Notes under the pieces: model-generated
Databases searched by the model: none
The model's input: only the letters and a program-made list of their open reading frames with translations
What the model was told of the DNA's origin: nothing
Program-made: the position numbers and the translations under genes
Shown: positions 36,372 to 48,074 of the stretch, in pieces
Layout of the letters: every line of letters starts with the position of its first letter
How positions within the stretch are numbered: the stretch's first letter is position 1
Origin: Linum tenue
Lineage: Eukaryota; Streptophyta; Magnoliopsida; Malpighiales; Linaceae
Direction of reading: 5' to 3'
NCBI GenBank assembly: GCA_946122785.1
Contig: CAMGYJ010000011.1
Location: forward strand, 10,664,001 to 10,728,000
DNA length: 64,000 nucleotides

Positions 36372-38147
36372 GAGCCACCGTCTAGCTAAGACGTAAAAGA
36401 AGCGCTTGTGGGGAGGCAACCCCACCAAGGTTTGTTTTTCTTTTGTTTGTTTTTGTCGGTTTATCCACTTGGAACTATGGTTTCTATCACCCAGTGTGTT
36501 TTGCTGATGCTAGCCCCGCTGACTGGTCCACTTCCAGTCCCCCAGCAGTGTTTTAATCCGGTAACATCGTTCCCCTTCTCTTTCCCTCTACTCCATTGAG
36601 GGCAATGTCGTGCTTAAGTGTGGGGGGATGCTTTGTATCGGTTGGAATATTTATGATGGTGCTTGGAGCCTAGTCCGCTGTCCGAATCTTACGATTTGAG
36701 GGCTCCAAGTACTGCTGTTTGATCATATTGGCACTGTGTTTTGATGGATGAATTGATTGGTTTTCGGATTAATGCATGACAACTTGTTTGCGACTAGGAC
36801 AACCTATGATGAGGACTGAGACGTGCAGTAGAACGATGTAGGGGTTCAGTTTTTCGACTGTTTGCTTGCCAACTGTGACTTGATCTGACTTGATCTGATT
36901 ACTTGTTCTTGACAGTCGTTTATGCATCTAGTTCAGGGTATCAGAATGTGAGATAGAGCATATAGGTAGCCATGTGAGATTTGAGCCTGCTCGTTTCTTT
37001 CTTGTGCGATAGATCCCTCTTCCATGATGTGTAGCATTCACGTTGTCACTAGCTAAGATGATGGGGGCATAGGATTAGCCCACGCCCAAAAACTGACTGT
37101 CCTGATGTGTCATATCCCCTAGTCAGCCCCTTTGAGCCGTGTGTTATCCTTTCTTTTGGTCTATAATGAAAAAAAAATCACCCTTGTTGCATCTTTTAGA
37201 AGGTTCCACAGAGTGGTTTTTACATATTCTCTGCTGTTTCTGCTTAAGTCTATGTGAGTGTTGGAGGTAGTGCTTAAAAGTTGGGCAGGTGTTTGAAATT
37301 TATGCAGAAGTGGTGGCTCTCTTAAGAAATGAAAAGAAAAATGAAAGGCAAACAAAGAAAAATTGAAAGCAAAAAGAGAGCCACTACCAAAAATCTGAGT
37401 AATGCCCAGTAAATAGTGTTTCTTAGCAGTCTGGCTTGGAAATGCTGATGTTTATGCCTCCTTCGCTCTTGTACTCTTAAGATGTTGAGTAACGCAGATT
37501 AGCAGAAAGAAAATACCGGTTTGTTTGACTGTGATTGTGTGTTTGGAAAATGTGGAACCTTTTGCTATGAATACTTCCACCACCTAAAAGGCCTTTTCCC
37601 CATGTCCAAGACCCTAGCCAGTCATTTGAACCTGTGTCTAAGACCTCCTGATTAGTTAGTGGTGACACCCCATATGTGAACTCTAGCATTTAGAGGCTGC
37701 CATCATGGTGAAGAGATGATAGGGATTGAGAGAAATAGCATGCGCATTTTTCGCATTAAATTGTCCTGACCCACTGGTCGAGAGTGAGTGATTCATTTTC
37801 ATATTCTCTATACTCTTGTACCCCGGTGAGGACCTAGATTGCTCGGTCTCTGTTCTGATGTCTTGAGTTGGATGCATGAGTTGACTGTTTTGAGTGAGTG
37901 GTCGAGCCAAGTCTGGGTTGGTTGGTGAACAGAAGGGAAACTCTTCCGTTGCTCGATTTTGCTGCACTCGAATGTCCTTTGTGGTGGTTGTTCAGGTTGC
38001 TATTAAAGTTGTTCATGTGTTGATGTTTGAAAACCAGTTTGATTCACGTGTTCTGTGCCTTTATGACTTGTCCCCAATGTTGGTTGATTGAAATATGTGA
38101 GCTTACCTTGTGTAGTACTTGGTTTGCTTGGGGACAAGCAAATAGTT
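36372..38147 (+). other. Non-coding interior of the Athila-like element
   Basis: 1.8 kb without a credible ORF. A second polypurine-like word, AAGTGTGGGGGGATG (36616-36630), resembles the terminal tract. Athila elements often have such an internal tract near the pol end. Confidence 0.55.
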
Positions 38148-38162
38148 AAGTGTGGGGGAATT
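38148..38162 (+). other. Polypurine tract
   Basis: AAGTGTGGGGGAATT directly before the right LTR. Confidence 0.85.
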
Positions 38163-39724
38163 TGATAGCATCGTATTTGCACGTGTTTTCACTCTGGTTT
38201 CCTGCCCATTTTGGATCGAATTGATTGTTCCTTGGCCTATTTTACGCTAGGTTGTGTTCCTTTGTCATATTTCAGGTCCTAGCACATAAAGTAAAGCATA
38301 GGCGCAAGTTTCAAGTCAATCAGAGATCAATTGACGATTCGGGAGAAGAAACTCGGGTATGACCTGAAGAAGAATGGATTTCTACCTCACTTTATGGACA
38401 AATAATCATGCAAGCTTGTCATGAAAAGAAAGAGGACGAGACTACGAGCGTCTGGGTTCAAACGGCGACTGATTTGGAGTCCGGACGAGGGAGAAACGAA
38501 GCTTTGAACAGGAGCGGAGACAGAATTACGGGCAGCACCTGACAAATTACGGCCGTAATTGGCCAGGGCATGCCCGTAATTTATTGGCCGAGCCTTCTAC
38601 CCAGAATTCCCTCGCGGTGATAAAATTACGGGCAAGACCCCAAGAATTACGGCCGTAATTCCCAAATTACTGGCGGTAATTGGGAAATTACGGGCGTATC
38701 TCCTCCTCCTGCAGCTTAAGTGAAACGTGCGTTTTGGTGTGAATTACGGGCAGGAAGTGATTACGGCCGTAATCCTGCCCGTAATTCGCCCAGAGTCGGG
38801 TTTTTGGAGGCAGATTCGAGCCAAGGAAGGGAAATTCGATTTTCTGGGCAAAAACAGAGTTTTAGAGAGAGAAAGAGCGAAGAACAAACCCTAGGAGCTA
38901 TTTTGGAGTGGATTTCTCATCATTGAAGCCCAGATTGCGTCCCTAGGAGTGAAGATTGACATCCCAGAGCAGATTTTCCTCATCTTTATGAGTATGACTA
39001 CTCTGATTTCTGTTTTCTCTTCTCTCTCTATGGAGTAGAACCTTTCTCTCACTTGGGTATGAAGAACCCTAGTTCCTTGTGTTAGGGATTTGATTGTAAT
39101 GACTTGTGATGATATTATTGTTTGCTTTTAATCGAATGATGCATGTTTCATGAATTGATTTGAGTCTGATCAGCTTGTCTCAATTTCTGCTTCAACCTGA
39201 GATAGATAGAATCTGATTAGGTTGTTAGAGCTTCTTCATTCGATAGTAGGAGATTGGCTATACGAGAGTTAGCCAGTTTACTGCTTTGTACTGGTGTTCT
39301 TGACGCCAGTAGTGGAGTTCTGTGTTCATAGCCTCAGCTTTCTATCCCGGTGAAGGCTAGTCGTCTGCCGGGTAGTTAGACTGAGAGGGCTTGGTCAGCT
39401 TAAGAGATTCCAAGCTACTGTCGGATCTTCCGCAGTCTAATCAACAGTAAATCAACCCAGGGAATTGCAATTGAACCTAACCAAGGGGCTAGGGGGACTC
39501 AATCCCGAGTGACTCTTACCTGCTTTTGAAAACCGAACCATTTCCTGCTTTCTTACTGCTTTTGCTTTAAACAACAATCACTCGAATTAGTTTGCTAGAT
39601 AATAGAGAATCACGGAGTAAGCAGTAGATCTAGACCCCGGGTTGATAATATAACTTGCCTGTTACTGCATTCCCGGACTGCGATTCCACTTGGTCGCAGT
39701 TTGGTGTTGTGTTTTGGCGTGTCA
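38163..39724 (+). repeat. 3' LTR
   Basis: 1,562 bp without the MITE. Carries the same ATTACGGGC motif cluster as the left LTR. Confidence 0.93.
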
Positions 39725-40780
39725 CCAGCCTCCTGCAGATACGGCTCATAACGTGGATGGTACGTGACCAAATTGGTCGTACCTCGAATATGGTAAATGC
39801 GATTACCAGCCTATAGTGCATAAAACTTATATTAACTCAATTTCTTGCGTAATTCTATTTTCAGTTCACCTAGTAAAATCTATCTAATCTAGTAAAATAT
39901 ATCTAATCAAAACTAATACTAATTTCAAAAAAATTCACATACAATTCTAATATTTCAGTTCACCTAGTAAAAATCTAAACATCTAATCTAACTAACTAAT
40001 GAACTTTAATGAAATACTTACCCCGTTTTGCCAAATTGAGTCCACATGATGTTGACCATATGCCCAAAGAAGTATCGAATCGTCTGGAGCTGGATCAATA
40101 GTCGTAGGTGGCCGCCTCGTGGAATACGTGTCCAGAAGTCTAGGAACTGCAAAAAAAAAAAAAAAAAAATCAAAAACAGAAAAACCCGTCTCCGGCGAGA
40201 TTTCGGCCCTGCCGCTGACGAGATTCCGGCCGCCGTCAGCGAGAATCCGACGAACATCAGACCATCAGCGGTCAGCTCACTTCATTACCGGCCGCGTGCT
40301 TGGCGGCCGCCTATTCTTCGTCGGAGTCAGACATACAAACCAGATCTGGTTTCTGGTTTAGGCGCTTCTACGTGAGACTGGGATGCTCCCGCACCTGGCG
40401 AAGAGGTCCCACGGCGGAGAGTGCGACCTCGTGCGAGACTGGACAGAAGACGCGGGAGGTTGGGGTATGGGTTCGCGGCGCTGCGCGGCGCTGCGTAGGG
40501 TTTTGGGAGGGAGAGGTTTTGTGTTGGTGGTCTGCTCCGGGAGGTTGGGGAAGAAGATAAAGAGTAAAGAAATGGCAATGCATGCTCGCATAAGACTCGC
40601 GCGGGTCTGCAAGTCCCTTGTAAGGATCCGCTTTTCTGAAGGCTCTTTTTGAGTCTCATGCGAACACGCATGTCTTCCCCCAAAAAACACAATATCTGTG
40701 TCAATAAATTTAAAACCACCATATTGGTGGTAAATAAAAAAAAGGACAATATTTTGAGAATTTACCCTCTACCATTTGGG

Positions 40781-41640
40781 GTGACACTCGGTCCGGTTAT
40801 AACCGAAACCGTTTAGTCGGTTCCCAGTTAACCGTTAATCACTCTATACTTACCGTCAACCGCACCGTTTATATTAGTCGGTTAACCGTCCGTGTAGTCG
40901 GTTACCGGTTATTTTGTCGGTTAATCGGATAATCGTTAAGCAAGTTATTCGGCAAAGTTATACCAAAATAACCGATCGGTAACCTAACCAACAGACGACC
41001 GCCTCCTTTTTTCAATTGTGCATTTGTGTAGATTTTTTTTCCTACACATGTACGTGTTCTTCTTTTAAGTTGTTATCATTGAACAAAAATAATTTAACAT
41101 AGAAATCAATCCATGATTAATTCAATCCAACACAAGTACGCAATAACATCATTCTACCATCAAATTTGATTAAAGAAGCAAAACAAGAATACGATACCCA
41201 ACAACAATTACTCAGCTCATAAATCCCACCAAATTGCTTAAATATTATGGATTGTTGTTGAAATACAGTGTGTAAGCCAAACTTCTACTGTGCTCCTTTG
41301 AAAGTCCTTCCTTAACATTGTTCTCATTTGAACCTAAGTCACTATTACAACTAGGTAGGTAATGGATCTTGTCAGCCTTCAAAAGCCCCATTATTTTTGG
41401 CCTATGCATGCGCCTCATCGACACCTATTATCTTTTTGCTCTAACTATTAGGATGGTCGTAATTGGTTAACCGTTTAACCGTCGGTTATTAATTAGCTAA
41501 ATTCTGCTACCGAGAGGATAACTGTTTACTAGCCTTATCGACCGTTAAACAATAGTATTAATTCATTGGTTAATGGTATACCATGGTTATCCTTCTGATG
41601 AAATGTCGGTCGGTTGAACATGTTATAGTCGGTGTCGATG
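40781..41640. mobile_element. hAT-like remnant with CGGTTAACCG motifs
   Basis: Begins GGGGTGACACTCGGTCCGG, just after the MULE target duplication, and has CGGTTAACCG arrays at both sides (40790-41000 and 41455-41630). The right end (GGTGTCGATG) is poor and no duplication was found. Confidence 0.35.
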
Positions 41641-41856
41641 ATGAAAGAAGTTTGAATATCATCGGTAGCGAATACATATTGTGCTTAAGATTGATTGTAA
41701 AAAGGAAGTTTAGGGAGTGTAGAATACCTTGCTTCGATTATGGAACTTAATCGATCCACGAATTTTGAATTCGAACCGAGCCATTATTTGTCCCTTATTG
41801 CATGCTGCTAGTGGTTTTCCTAACCATCCACGACAATATGAGGAACTCGCTCCATC

Positions 41857-42675
41857 TAGGGGTGTTCAAACGATTTGGTTACCATGGTAACCGTTTTAAC
41901 CAGTACTATTTGGATAATTTGGTTTGGTTAATTTGGATAATTGGTTTAGTTTGGTTAAAGTTTTTAGCTTGTTTGGTTTGGTTTCAGACACTCCTAACCA
42001 GTCAAACCAAATTAACCAGTTAAGTAATTAGTCATATATCTAACATATATTATATACACATACTTAATAATTTGCATAACCACTCAAGAGTTAACGTTCA
42101 TCCCTTTTAGACTCATAAAATATAAAGCTCAATATTGCTCATATAGTGTATATTTGTATATGTAAAATGTAGACCACAACATATGGACGCCTAATTTAGA
42201 TAAATTTCATACATTATGATGGATGAAAACTTGAAAGGAATGTCATTTCCAGCATATGATAATTGCTAAGAGACTAAGTCAATTTACACAAACACAACAA
42301 TTTATTAACCCCATTGTCATAAATTTTTGATAGGTGAATACTTCTATAATCGTAAGATAATTGTCTTAGTTGCATGTATTTTTGTTAAGAGTCAACTATA
42401 ACTACGTGTTGATTGTTATGTTTTATTCATTATATAAATTGCGAATTGTTATATTAACCGGAAAATTTTCATCGTCAATGATAATGTGATTTTATATTGG
42501 TTAATCTGGTTAATCAATTAACCAAACTGATTAAATTTTAGTTTGGTTAATTTGGTTGCTGTATTAGTTTGGACGGTTTGATTATGATATTGTATTCCAT
42601 GGTTAATGAAATTTAGCCTTATTTAGTTTGGTTATAACCATGGTAACCATTTGAATCGATCAATTCAACAAATAA
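41857..42675. mobile_element. hAT-like element with GGTTACCATGGTAACC motifs
   Basis: The left end is TAGGGGTGTTCAAACG. Near the right end lies the inverted match CCATGGTAACCATTTGAA. The candidate 8-mers GCTCCATC and TCTTCATC match at 6 of 8. No ORF; the right terminus is degenerate. Confidence 0.5.
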
Positions 42676-42822
42676 TCTTCATCCCATTTTCTCCGCATGC
42701 ACTTTGAGCGATATGTGAACAGTAAGTAACTATGTGTTCCTTCAGATTGAAGCAAAGATGAAATTTTCTTTACAACTTTTACTTCAGAGTCCGACTTTAT
42801 GCAAATCATTCTAATATAATTC

Positions 42823-45237
42823 CTATACTTCGACAGAGCCTTTAAAATCGTTAAAAAGACTGCTGCTCCGATATGGAGCTATCCGCTCAAATGTCTTCGT
42901 TAGAGGCCCAAACAAATCATTCTCGATAAACTCGTACCTGCAAGAAAATTTAACACAATGAACATTGATCTCTGCTACCAAACGACTCCCCAAGGCATTA
43001 GTAGTTTTGGGAAAGAGTCAGAGAGAAGGGAGCTCACAGATTTCTGCAGAGGTTATCAGTAGAAACCACAACAGCCTGCACCTTATCTCTCAAGTCCAGA
43101 ACCCCAGCAACTAGAAACTCATCAAACTTCTCCTCCAGCAGCTTCGACAGCATCTCGACGTTCGCCTCCAGCAGCTGCTGTCGATCCTCGAACAATGTCT
43201 TGTTCAGGTCCATCTCCTTCTCTTCGCTCATCTCGTCTTTAAACAGCCCGCCAAACATGTAGTAAGCGAATGGGTACGAGTGCGCGAGGATCCTCCTCGA
43301 CCGGACCAGCCTGAAGAACGCCTTTTGCACCCAAGAGATATCCAGGGTCGACTCTTTGTCCTCCAAGGTCGACACTTTCTTCATCACGGTCTGCTCCTGC
43401 TTCGACTCGAGCTTCAGTGAGTCGAGGTGGGCTTTGTACCTGTCGTAGTAGTGCATGTAGCGGTCGAGCTCCTTCTTGACGGTCTCCGCTTTCTTCTTGT
43501 GGTCTTCCTTGTATCGCCCGCAGCTGTGGTAGGCGATGCTGTCCCAGGAGTGCTCTCTTCCAGTAGCAGCACCACAGAGCCAACTGCATCGAGACTCGAG
43601 AGTGAAACCCGAAGAAGAAAACGTGCCCCATCAGTTAAGTGAAACAGAAGCATATCACTGTAGTATAACGAAGAACATTGTTCATGTCAATTGTCGAGGT
43701 AATAACAGTGGAGGTGGATGGCTATGTTTAGCATTTCTATACTTTTAGAAAGTCCACCAATCCACTCCTACAATCAGACATCCAACCTACAAAATTTTGA
43801 AATCCATGAGTTTCAAAACCCAGTACTTTTCAAGTCCAAGGATCTTGTACCGTGCATCACTTTTCAAATCCTACAGCCAGAAGACCCCTAAACTCTGCCT
43901 CCTACGAAAAAATTTAGACTTGAAGAAAAGGTTACCAGAATGCCTGCTGACAAGTACAGATCACTAGATTGCATCCACCGTCCTTCTGGACTGCTTTGTG
44001 GCATTTGGGGCAAGGTTTCGTGTTGACGGTGATCCAGCTGTTGGTAGCATCCTGGCTCTTCTTCGTCCATAACTCCCACATTCGACACGAGCAAGGGGAA
44101 TGTGCGTCAGCAGCGCAGCTGAAACAGAACTGCAGACCACACTCACACTGAACCTCACAAACCAGATCATCAGCCTCGACCTGAACCGCATTCCCACAGT
44201 GAGGCACGCTCGGGCACCATTTCACTCTTCTGTTGTCTTCTATGTACGAGTCCAACACAAACTGCTCAAACTTATCCGCCAAATTAGGATCCGCGGACCT
44301 CACCAAGTTCCTAATGTGCACTTCATCGCATATGCATTCACATCTTGGTGCCATGCATTTTATTCTTCTACCTTGCCCTTCTTGGATCTTCACAACAAAA
44401 TGTCGAGTCCAACCTAAACCAAAACCATCATCCATAAACATTCAACTCACTAGACTGCACAAAAGCCCTTCATCTAAACTCAAACCTAGAACCTAAAAAT
44501 CAACCGAATTTGGTCCAGTGAGCTTACATGCGTCGCAGAAGAAGTGCCCACAATCCATAGCAGTCACTTCGTTGACCGACACCTCCTCGTAGCAAATACA
44601 GCAATCGATTATGGAAGGTGACTGTACAGCACTGCCCTCCATGTTTCTCAACCCTGCTTTGGAGTACAGTCTTTCTTTCCCATGCTCCACGAGGTACTCA
44701 AGCAACACATCCACATCCCATCTATAATGAATCAGTAAAGTCCGTGCGTGTTTCTCCTTGACAGAGAAGTACTCCATCACTCTTTGTAAATCCTTCTTCT
44801 GCAATTCAACCACAAATGAAAGGGTTCAACAGACAAAAACCCTAATAAAAGCAGGGGTCTTTACTTTTTACAGATTTTCTAAATCAATTTCTTCAGACAT
44901 TCCAGTAAGAATCTCACCTGCGCGGTTAGGAGAGACTCTCTCGTGATCACCTGCAACAAGAAACGAAAAACTACCCATAAACAAACAAACCCAAATCCCC
45001 AATTTCGCTCTTCGTTACTCAATTTGATCGATCAGAGAAAGAGGGGAAAACTCAAAACTACAGTTCTACAACCAACCAACCAACCTTATAGGGAAGAGAA
45101 GTATCGGCGCTACGCTCCACACTCTCCGACGGAGACCGACCCGACGAGCATCCGCAGTCATCGTCGTCGACGAGAAAATCTTCCTCGTCGTATCCGTAAG
45201 ACCAGTCATCACCTCCGCTCGCGTAATCTTCTCCCAT
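42823..45237 (-). CDS. ARI: RBR-type E3 ubiquitin ligase, ARIADNE family
   Basis: Six exons, all with GT/AG borders and matching phases: 45085-45237, 44918-44950, 44528-44798, 43936-44413, 43038-43583 and 42823-42937. They total 1,596 nt, or 531 aa, normal for plant ARI proteins. ATG at 45237 opens an acidic N-terminus, followed by the UBA-like segment (RTLLIHYRWDVDVLLEYL). RING1 follows from about residue 128 (CCICYEEV, DCGHFFCDAC), then the IBR, then RING2 (CPKCHKAVQKDGGCNLVIC, FCWLCG) with the expected catalytic Cys at about residue 300. The Ariadne C-terminal helices end near SLFNDFKGSVEV. Family knowledge: such ligases take ubiquitin from an E2 onto the RING2 cysteine, then to substrate. 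No lesion is seen; this is the best-supported host gene here. Confidence 0.95.
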
Positions 45238-48070
45238 TGCAAGCAACCCGAAATTCAATTCCGGCGGCGGCGACAGTGAGAAGCTCGTTTCCAATGGGTT
45301 GAGTCGTTCCCGGCAGTGTTTTGCTTGGAGCCGGGGCTCCGAGTTTGGGAATGGAGGGGATAGTGATTGAGTTTATGACGGGTAACCGAGTGGCGCGGGA
45401 AGCCGTTTGGGATCGCACACCCGGGAGGCTGTGATCGACCCAGGTGGAAGTTTGGAACGGCAGGCGGAAATCTGTTTTGGTTTGGTGGGCCTGCTAGCGA
45501 CTCCGGAAAATCCAGCCTTTGAATCTTCTTTCTTGATTCTTTCCTCATATTGGGAGACCACCACATTCCCACCATTGTTTAACCACCATCTTTATTCTTT
45601 AATTACATAAAAAAATAATAATAATCAGTCATATAAAATTGCAGTGTTAATATAAAGCTTTATAAGGATCTGAATCTGATTGGAAGTTTATACAAATGTT
45701 TGTATGTCACAGAAATTGAGAGTGTATTATACAAGTCTTTAATAGGAATGTCAATGTTACAGGTTTGAGGCGGGTGTTTCGATACTCATACTCGTTCCGT
45801 GGCAGGTCAATTATCATGGGACACAGATCGAGAATAGGTCGATACATATGGTATGTAATTTTAAAGAAAAACATTAAATGTTCATTTTTTTTCCATTAAA
45901 ACTTCTAGAAACAAACTATGGTATGATAAATATAATTAAATTATTCAATGAATTGAGGTTCTTACTTATTTTTCACTTCATTATAGCTAAAATATGAGGT
46001 AATTAAAGTAAAATTCTAAGTTATTTGAGTAAACTTATATGTAATTTAGACAAAAATGAATCGAGAATGAGGCGATTTAAGGCAGGTTAGGTTAAAGAGA
46101 GTACACATGACCGACCCCGCATACGAGACTTGCATTAATCAGCCCAAAAAGATCAAACAGATTGAGTAAAACGAATCACATCAAAATTATAATTTTAATG
46201 ATAAATTATTGGTTATTAAAGTTTGACAAAATTGGTGGAGGAATGAAACACGTATGACCAAAGTCAATATTTTGAGGATGGCTGCCGGCTGGTAGTGTTA
46301 GATTGGACAAAGGGTGCAATGGAAGTTGAAGTTGTTGCTTTGGAGAGGATGGCTTACAACTTGGGCTAAACAAGCAGTGGCCGATTACACCAAGAGGCGT
46401 ATACGTCTATGGCTCTTTTCTTTTCTGCTTTGGTGCTTTGCTAACCAAATTCCGTTTTGTTAACTCTATTTTAATGCTCACGTCAAATTCACACATCAAC
46501 TTGCCTGATGGTGTTTGAATTTTGTATGAGCCTATCGTGTCGCTTTTTTGGATTTCAGAATCTTAATGATTTCATAGAAAAAACGACACATGTAATGATT
46601 ACAACAAGTAATCGTCATATGCAACATCAATTCAACATCACATATCTTTCAAGCATTTTAGGATGAGATAAAAGACCATCCACGTCAATCCAATTCAAAC
46701 AGTTAAGAAGCTACTAGCTAGAACCCTCCAAGGTGGATGCTCTAACCATAATGAGGTATTTCATGATTAGATTAGGGTACGGCCCGTTGGCCGGATAAAA
46801 GAGAGAATTTAATAATTTTATTTGTCATATACCATTGATATTGAAAAAAATGTGTATTATTAATGTGATAAATATATATTTTATGAATATACAATTGTGT
46901 ATTATGAAATGTGATGGATACTATCATGATGATTTATTTATTTGAAATAAGCGATGAACATTCAAGTTTGTTCCATTCAAAAATTTAGGGAAAATTCACT
47001 AAAACTCCAAGAATCTACCATGTCTTATTCAAAACAATACAAAAATGTATTATTTTTTTTATATGTTTATGTGATATATATGATTCTTAGTTAATCTAAT
47101 ACATTCTTCTTTTATATGTGGGCATCCAAGTAAAAGATCTTTTTTTTTTTGGTCTCATTCGATCTGGTGCATTTTCATACTAAATGTCAATGAATCATAT
47201 TTTTCATTTTCTACTTAGTGGGCAAGAAAATTAAACTAAGAAGTACATTGTACCAAACCTTATTCATCAACACTTGAGTAGCCTCTTGGTGGCTCAGTTA
47301 AATTTTCAAGTCTTGTGGGATAAGTTTTTCAAACGTTTTTAATTGTGACATTTATATTGTCGTCATTAATACTTATCCTACGAAAATAACTTATCCCCAA
47401 CACAACATCTTTTTGCTACTCAATTTATATAAATCAATTTCAATAATACAATATTCATATTGATGACTTGAAATTAAAACTTATAAGTTTAATTCAATTT
47501 AGGTTGGGCACTAAGAATTATAAGTTCTGATGGGAATAAGATTATACATAAACAAAATGTTTTCATTTTGGAGACGTGTTTATGATGATGAGATACAAAA
47601 ATAGATCATGGTGACATAACTTAAAACATCATTGCAATATTTTTTCTTATCACTACTGTGTATTTCTTGATTGGTTGGTAACAATAATACCATAAAAAAA
47701 ATTATTGAATGATAAAAAAATACCACAAAGTGAGTATCAATGGCTCAAAAGATAAAATACCAAACAGAAGCCATGCTCAGGTAATAACTAATAACTGCAC
47801 TTATAATTCCCCGGGGAAAGTAATTGTGAAGTAGAAGGACATAAATAGCCTTCCGTGAAGTGCGCAGGAACCTCAATTTTCTAAACTGACCCCTTCTCTC
47901 TTGGAATGTGCTTACATTAGTGTGTAGATAGATGTAGATTGTGAGTATTTCACCGTTCTGATTCAATCAATACAATGCATTGACGGGGTAATGAGACGGA
48001 TATGCGTAAAGGTCGTAATAATTTGATGAGTGTTAGTTGAGTATGGTTTAAGCCTCACCCGATCCTTAAA
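45238..48070. other. ARI upstream region and AT-rich intergenic DNA
   Basis: 45238-45560 holds the ARI leader and probable promoter. 45740-46130 has short GC-rich words (GGCGGGTGTTTCG, GACCGACCCCGC) suggesting another small degraded hAT, but the ends are unconvincing. The rest is AT-rich with nothing recognised. Confidence 0.4.
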
Positions 48071-48074
48071 GAAT

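Larger units (their letters stand above)
33026..39724 (+). mobile_element. Very young non-autonomous Athila-like LTR retrotransposon
   Basis: The LTRs (33026-35052 and 38163-39724) start TGATAGCATCG and end GGCGTGTCA. The perfect 5-bp duplication is CCAGC (33021-33025 and 39725-39729). Without its MITE the left LTR is exactly 1,562 bp, the same as the right one, and I count about eight substitutions between them. The primer site matches tRNA-Asp and the polypurine tract is clear. The 3.1-kb interior has one 389-codon ORF and no pol. The tRNA-Asp site suggests mobilisation by Athila-type partners. Confidence 0.93.
31600..40160 (-). pseudogene. Plant mobile domain (MAIN-like) gene, split by a retrotransposon
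   Basis: On the minus strand, an exon near 40025-40145 (acceptor TTTGCAG, donor GGTAAG) and one near 39725-39810 (RIYHIRGTT, YEPYLQEAG) precede the Athila-like insertion. The gene resumes at 33020: VERWRLKTSTFHMSLGEV, TLSGLPIDGEAV, ARVYALSLIGGILFPD, GGWVALLQLWAWEQFP, MWHHPDRVPRQFGM, and a tail near 31700. These are hallmarks of the PMD family, which occurs in host MAIN genes and in transposons. Stops and the 6.7-kb insertion kill it. Its 3' end overlaps the transposase 3' end on the opposite strand. Confidence 0.8.
29113..40767 (+). mobile_element. Mutator-like element carrying transposase and a PMD gene
   Basis: Long terminal inverted repeats: the left arm 29113-29198 matches the reverse complement of 40674-40767. 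Both start GGGTAAATT and share GGTTTTAAATTTATTGACAC-like sequence. The 9-mers TCTATCGTT (29104-29112) and TCTACCATT (40768-40776) match at 7 of 9. With the nested retrotransposon removed, the element is about 4.95 kb. It holds a dead MULE transposase (plus strand) and a plant-mobile-domain gene (minus strand), arranged tail to tail. Confidence 0.85.

Noticed and set aside
40327..40749. GC-rich ORFs on both strands near the MULE right end
   Set aside because: They overlap the leader of the PMD gene and the terminal repeat, and are mutually antisense shadows.
43427..43748. Plus-strand ORFs over the ARIADNE gene
   Set aside because: Antisense shadows of real coding exons.
45740..46150. Possible small hAT with GGCGGGT/ACCCCGC words
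   Set aside because: No matching termini or target duplication could be found.
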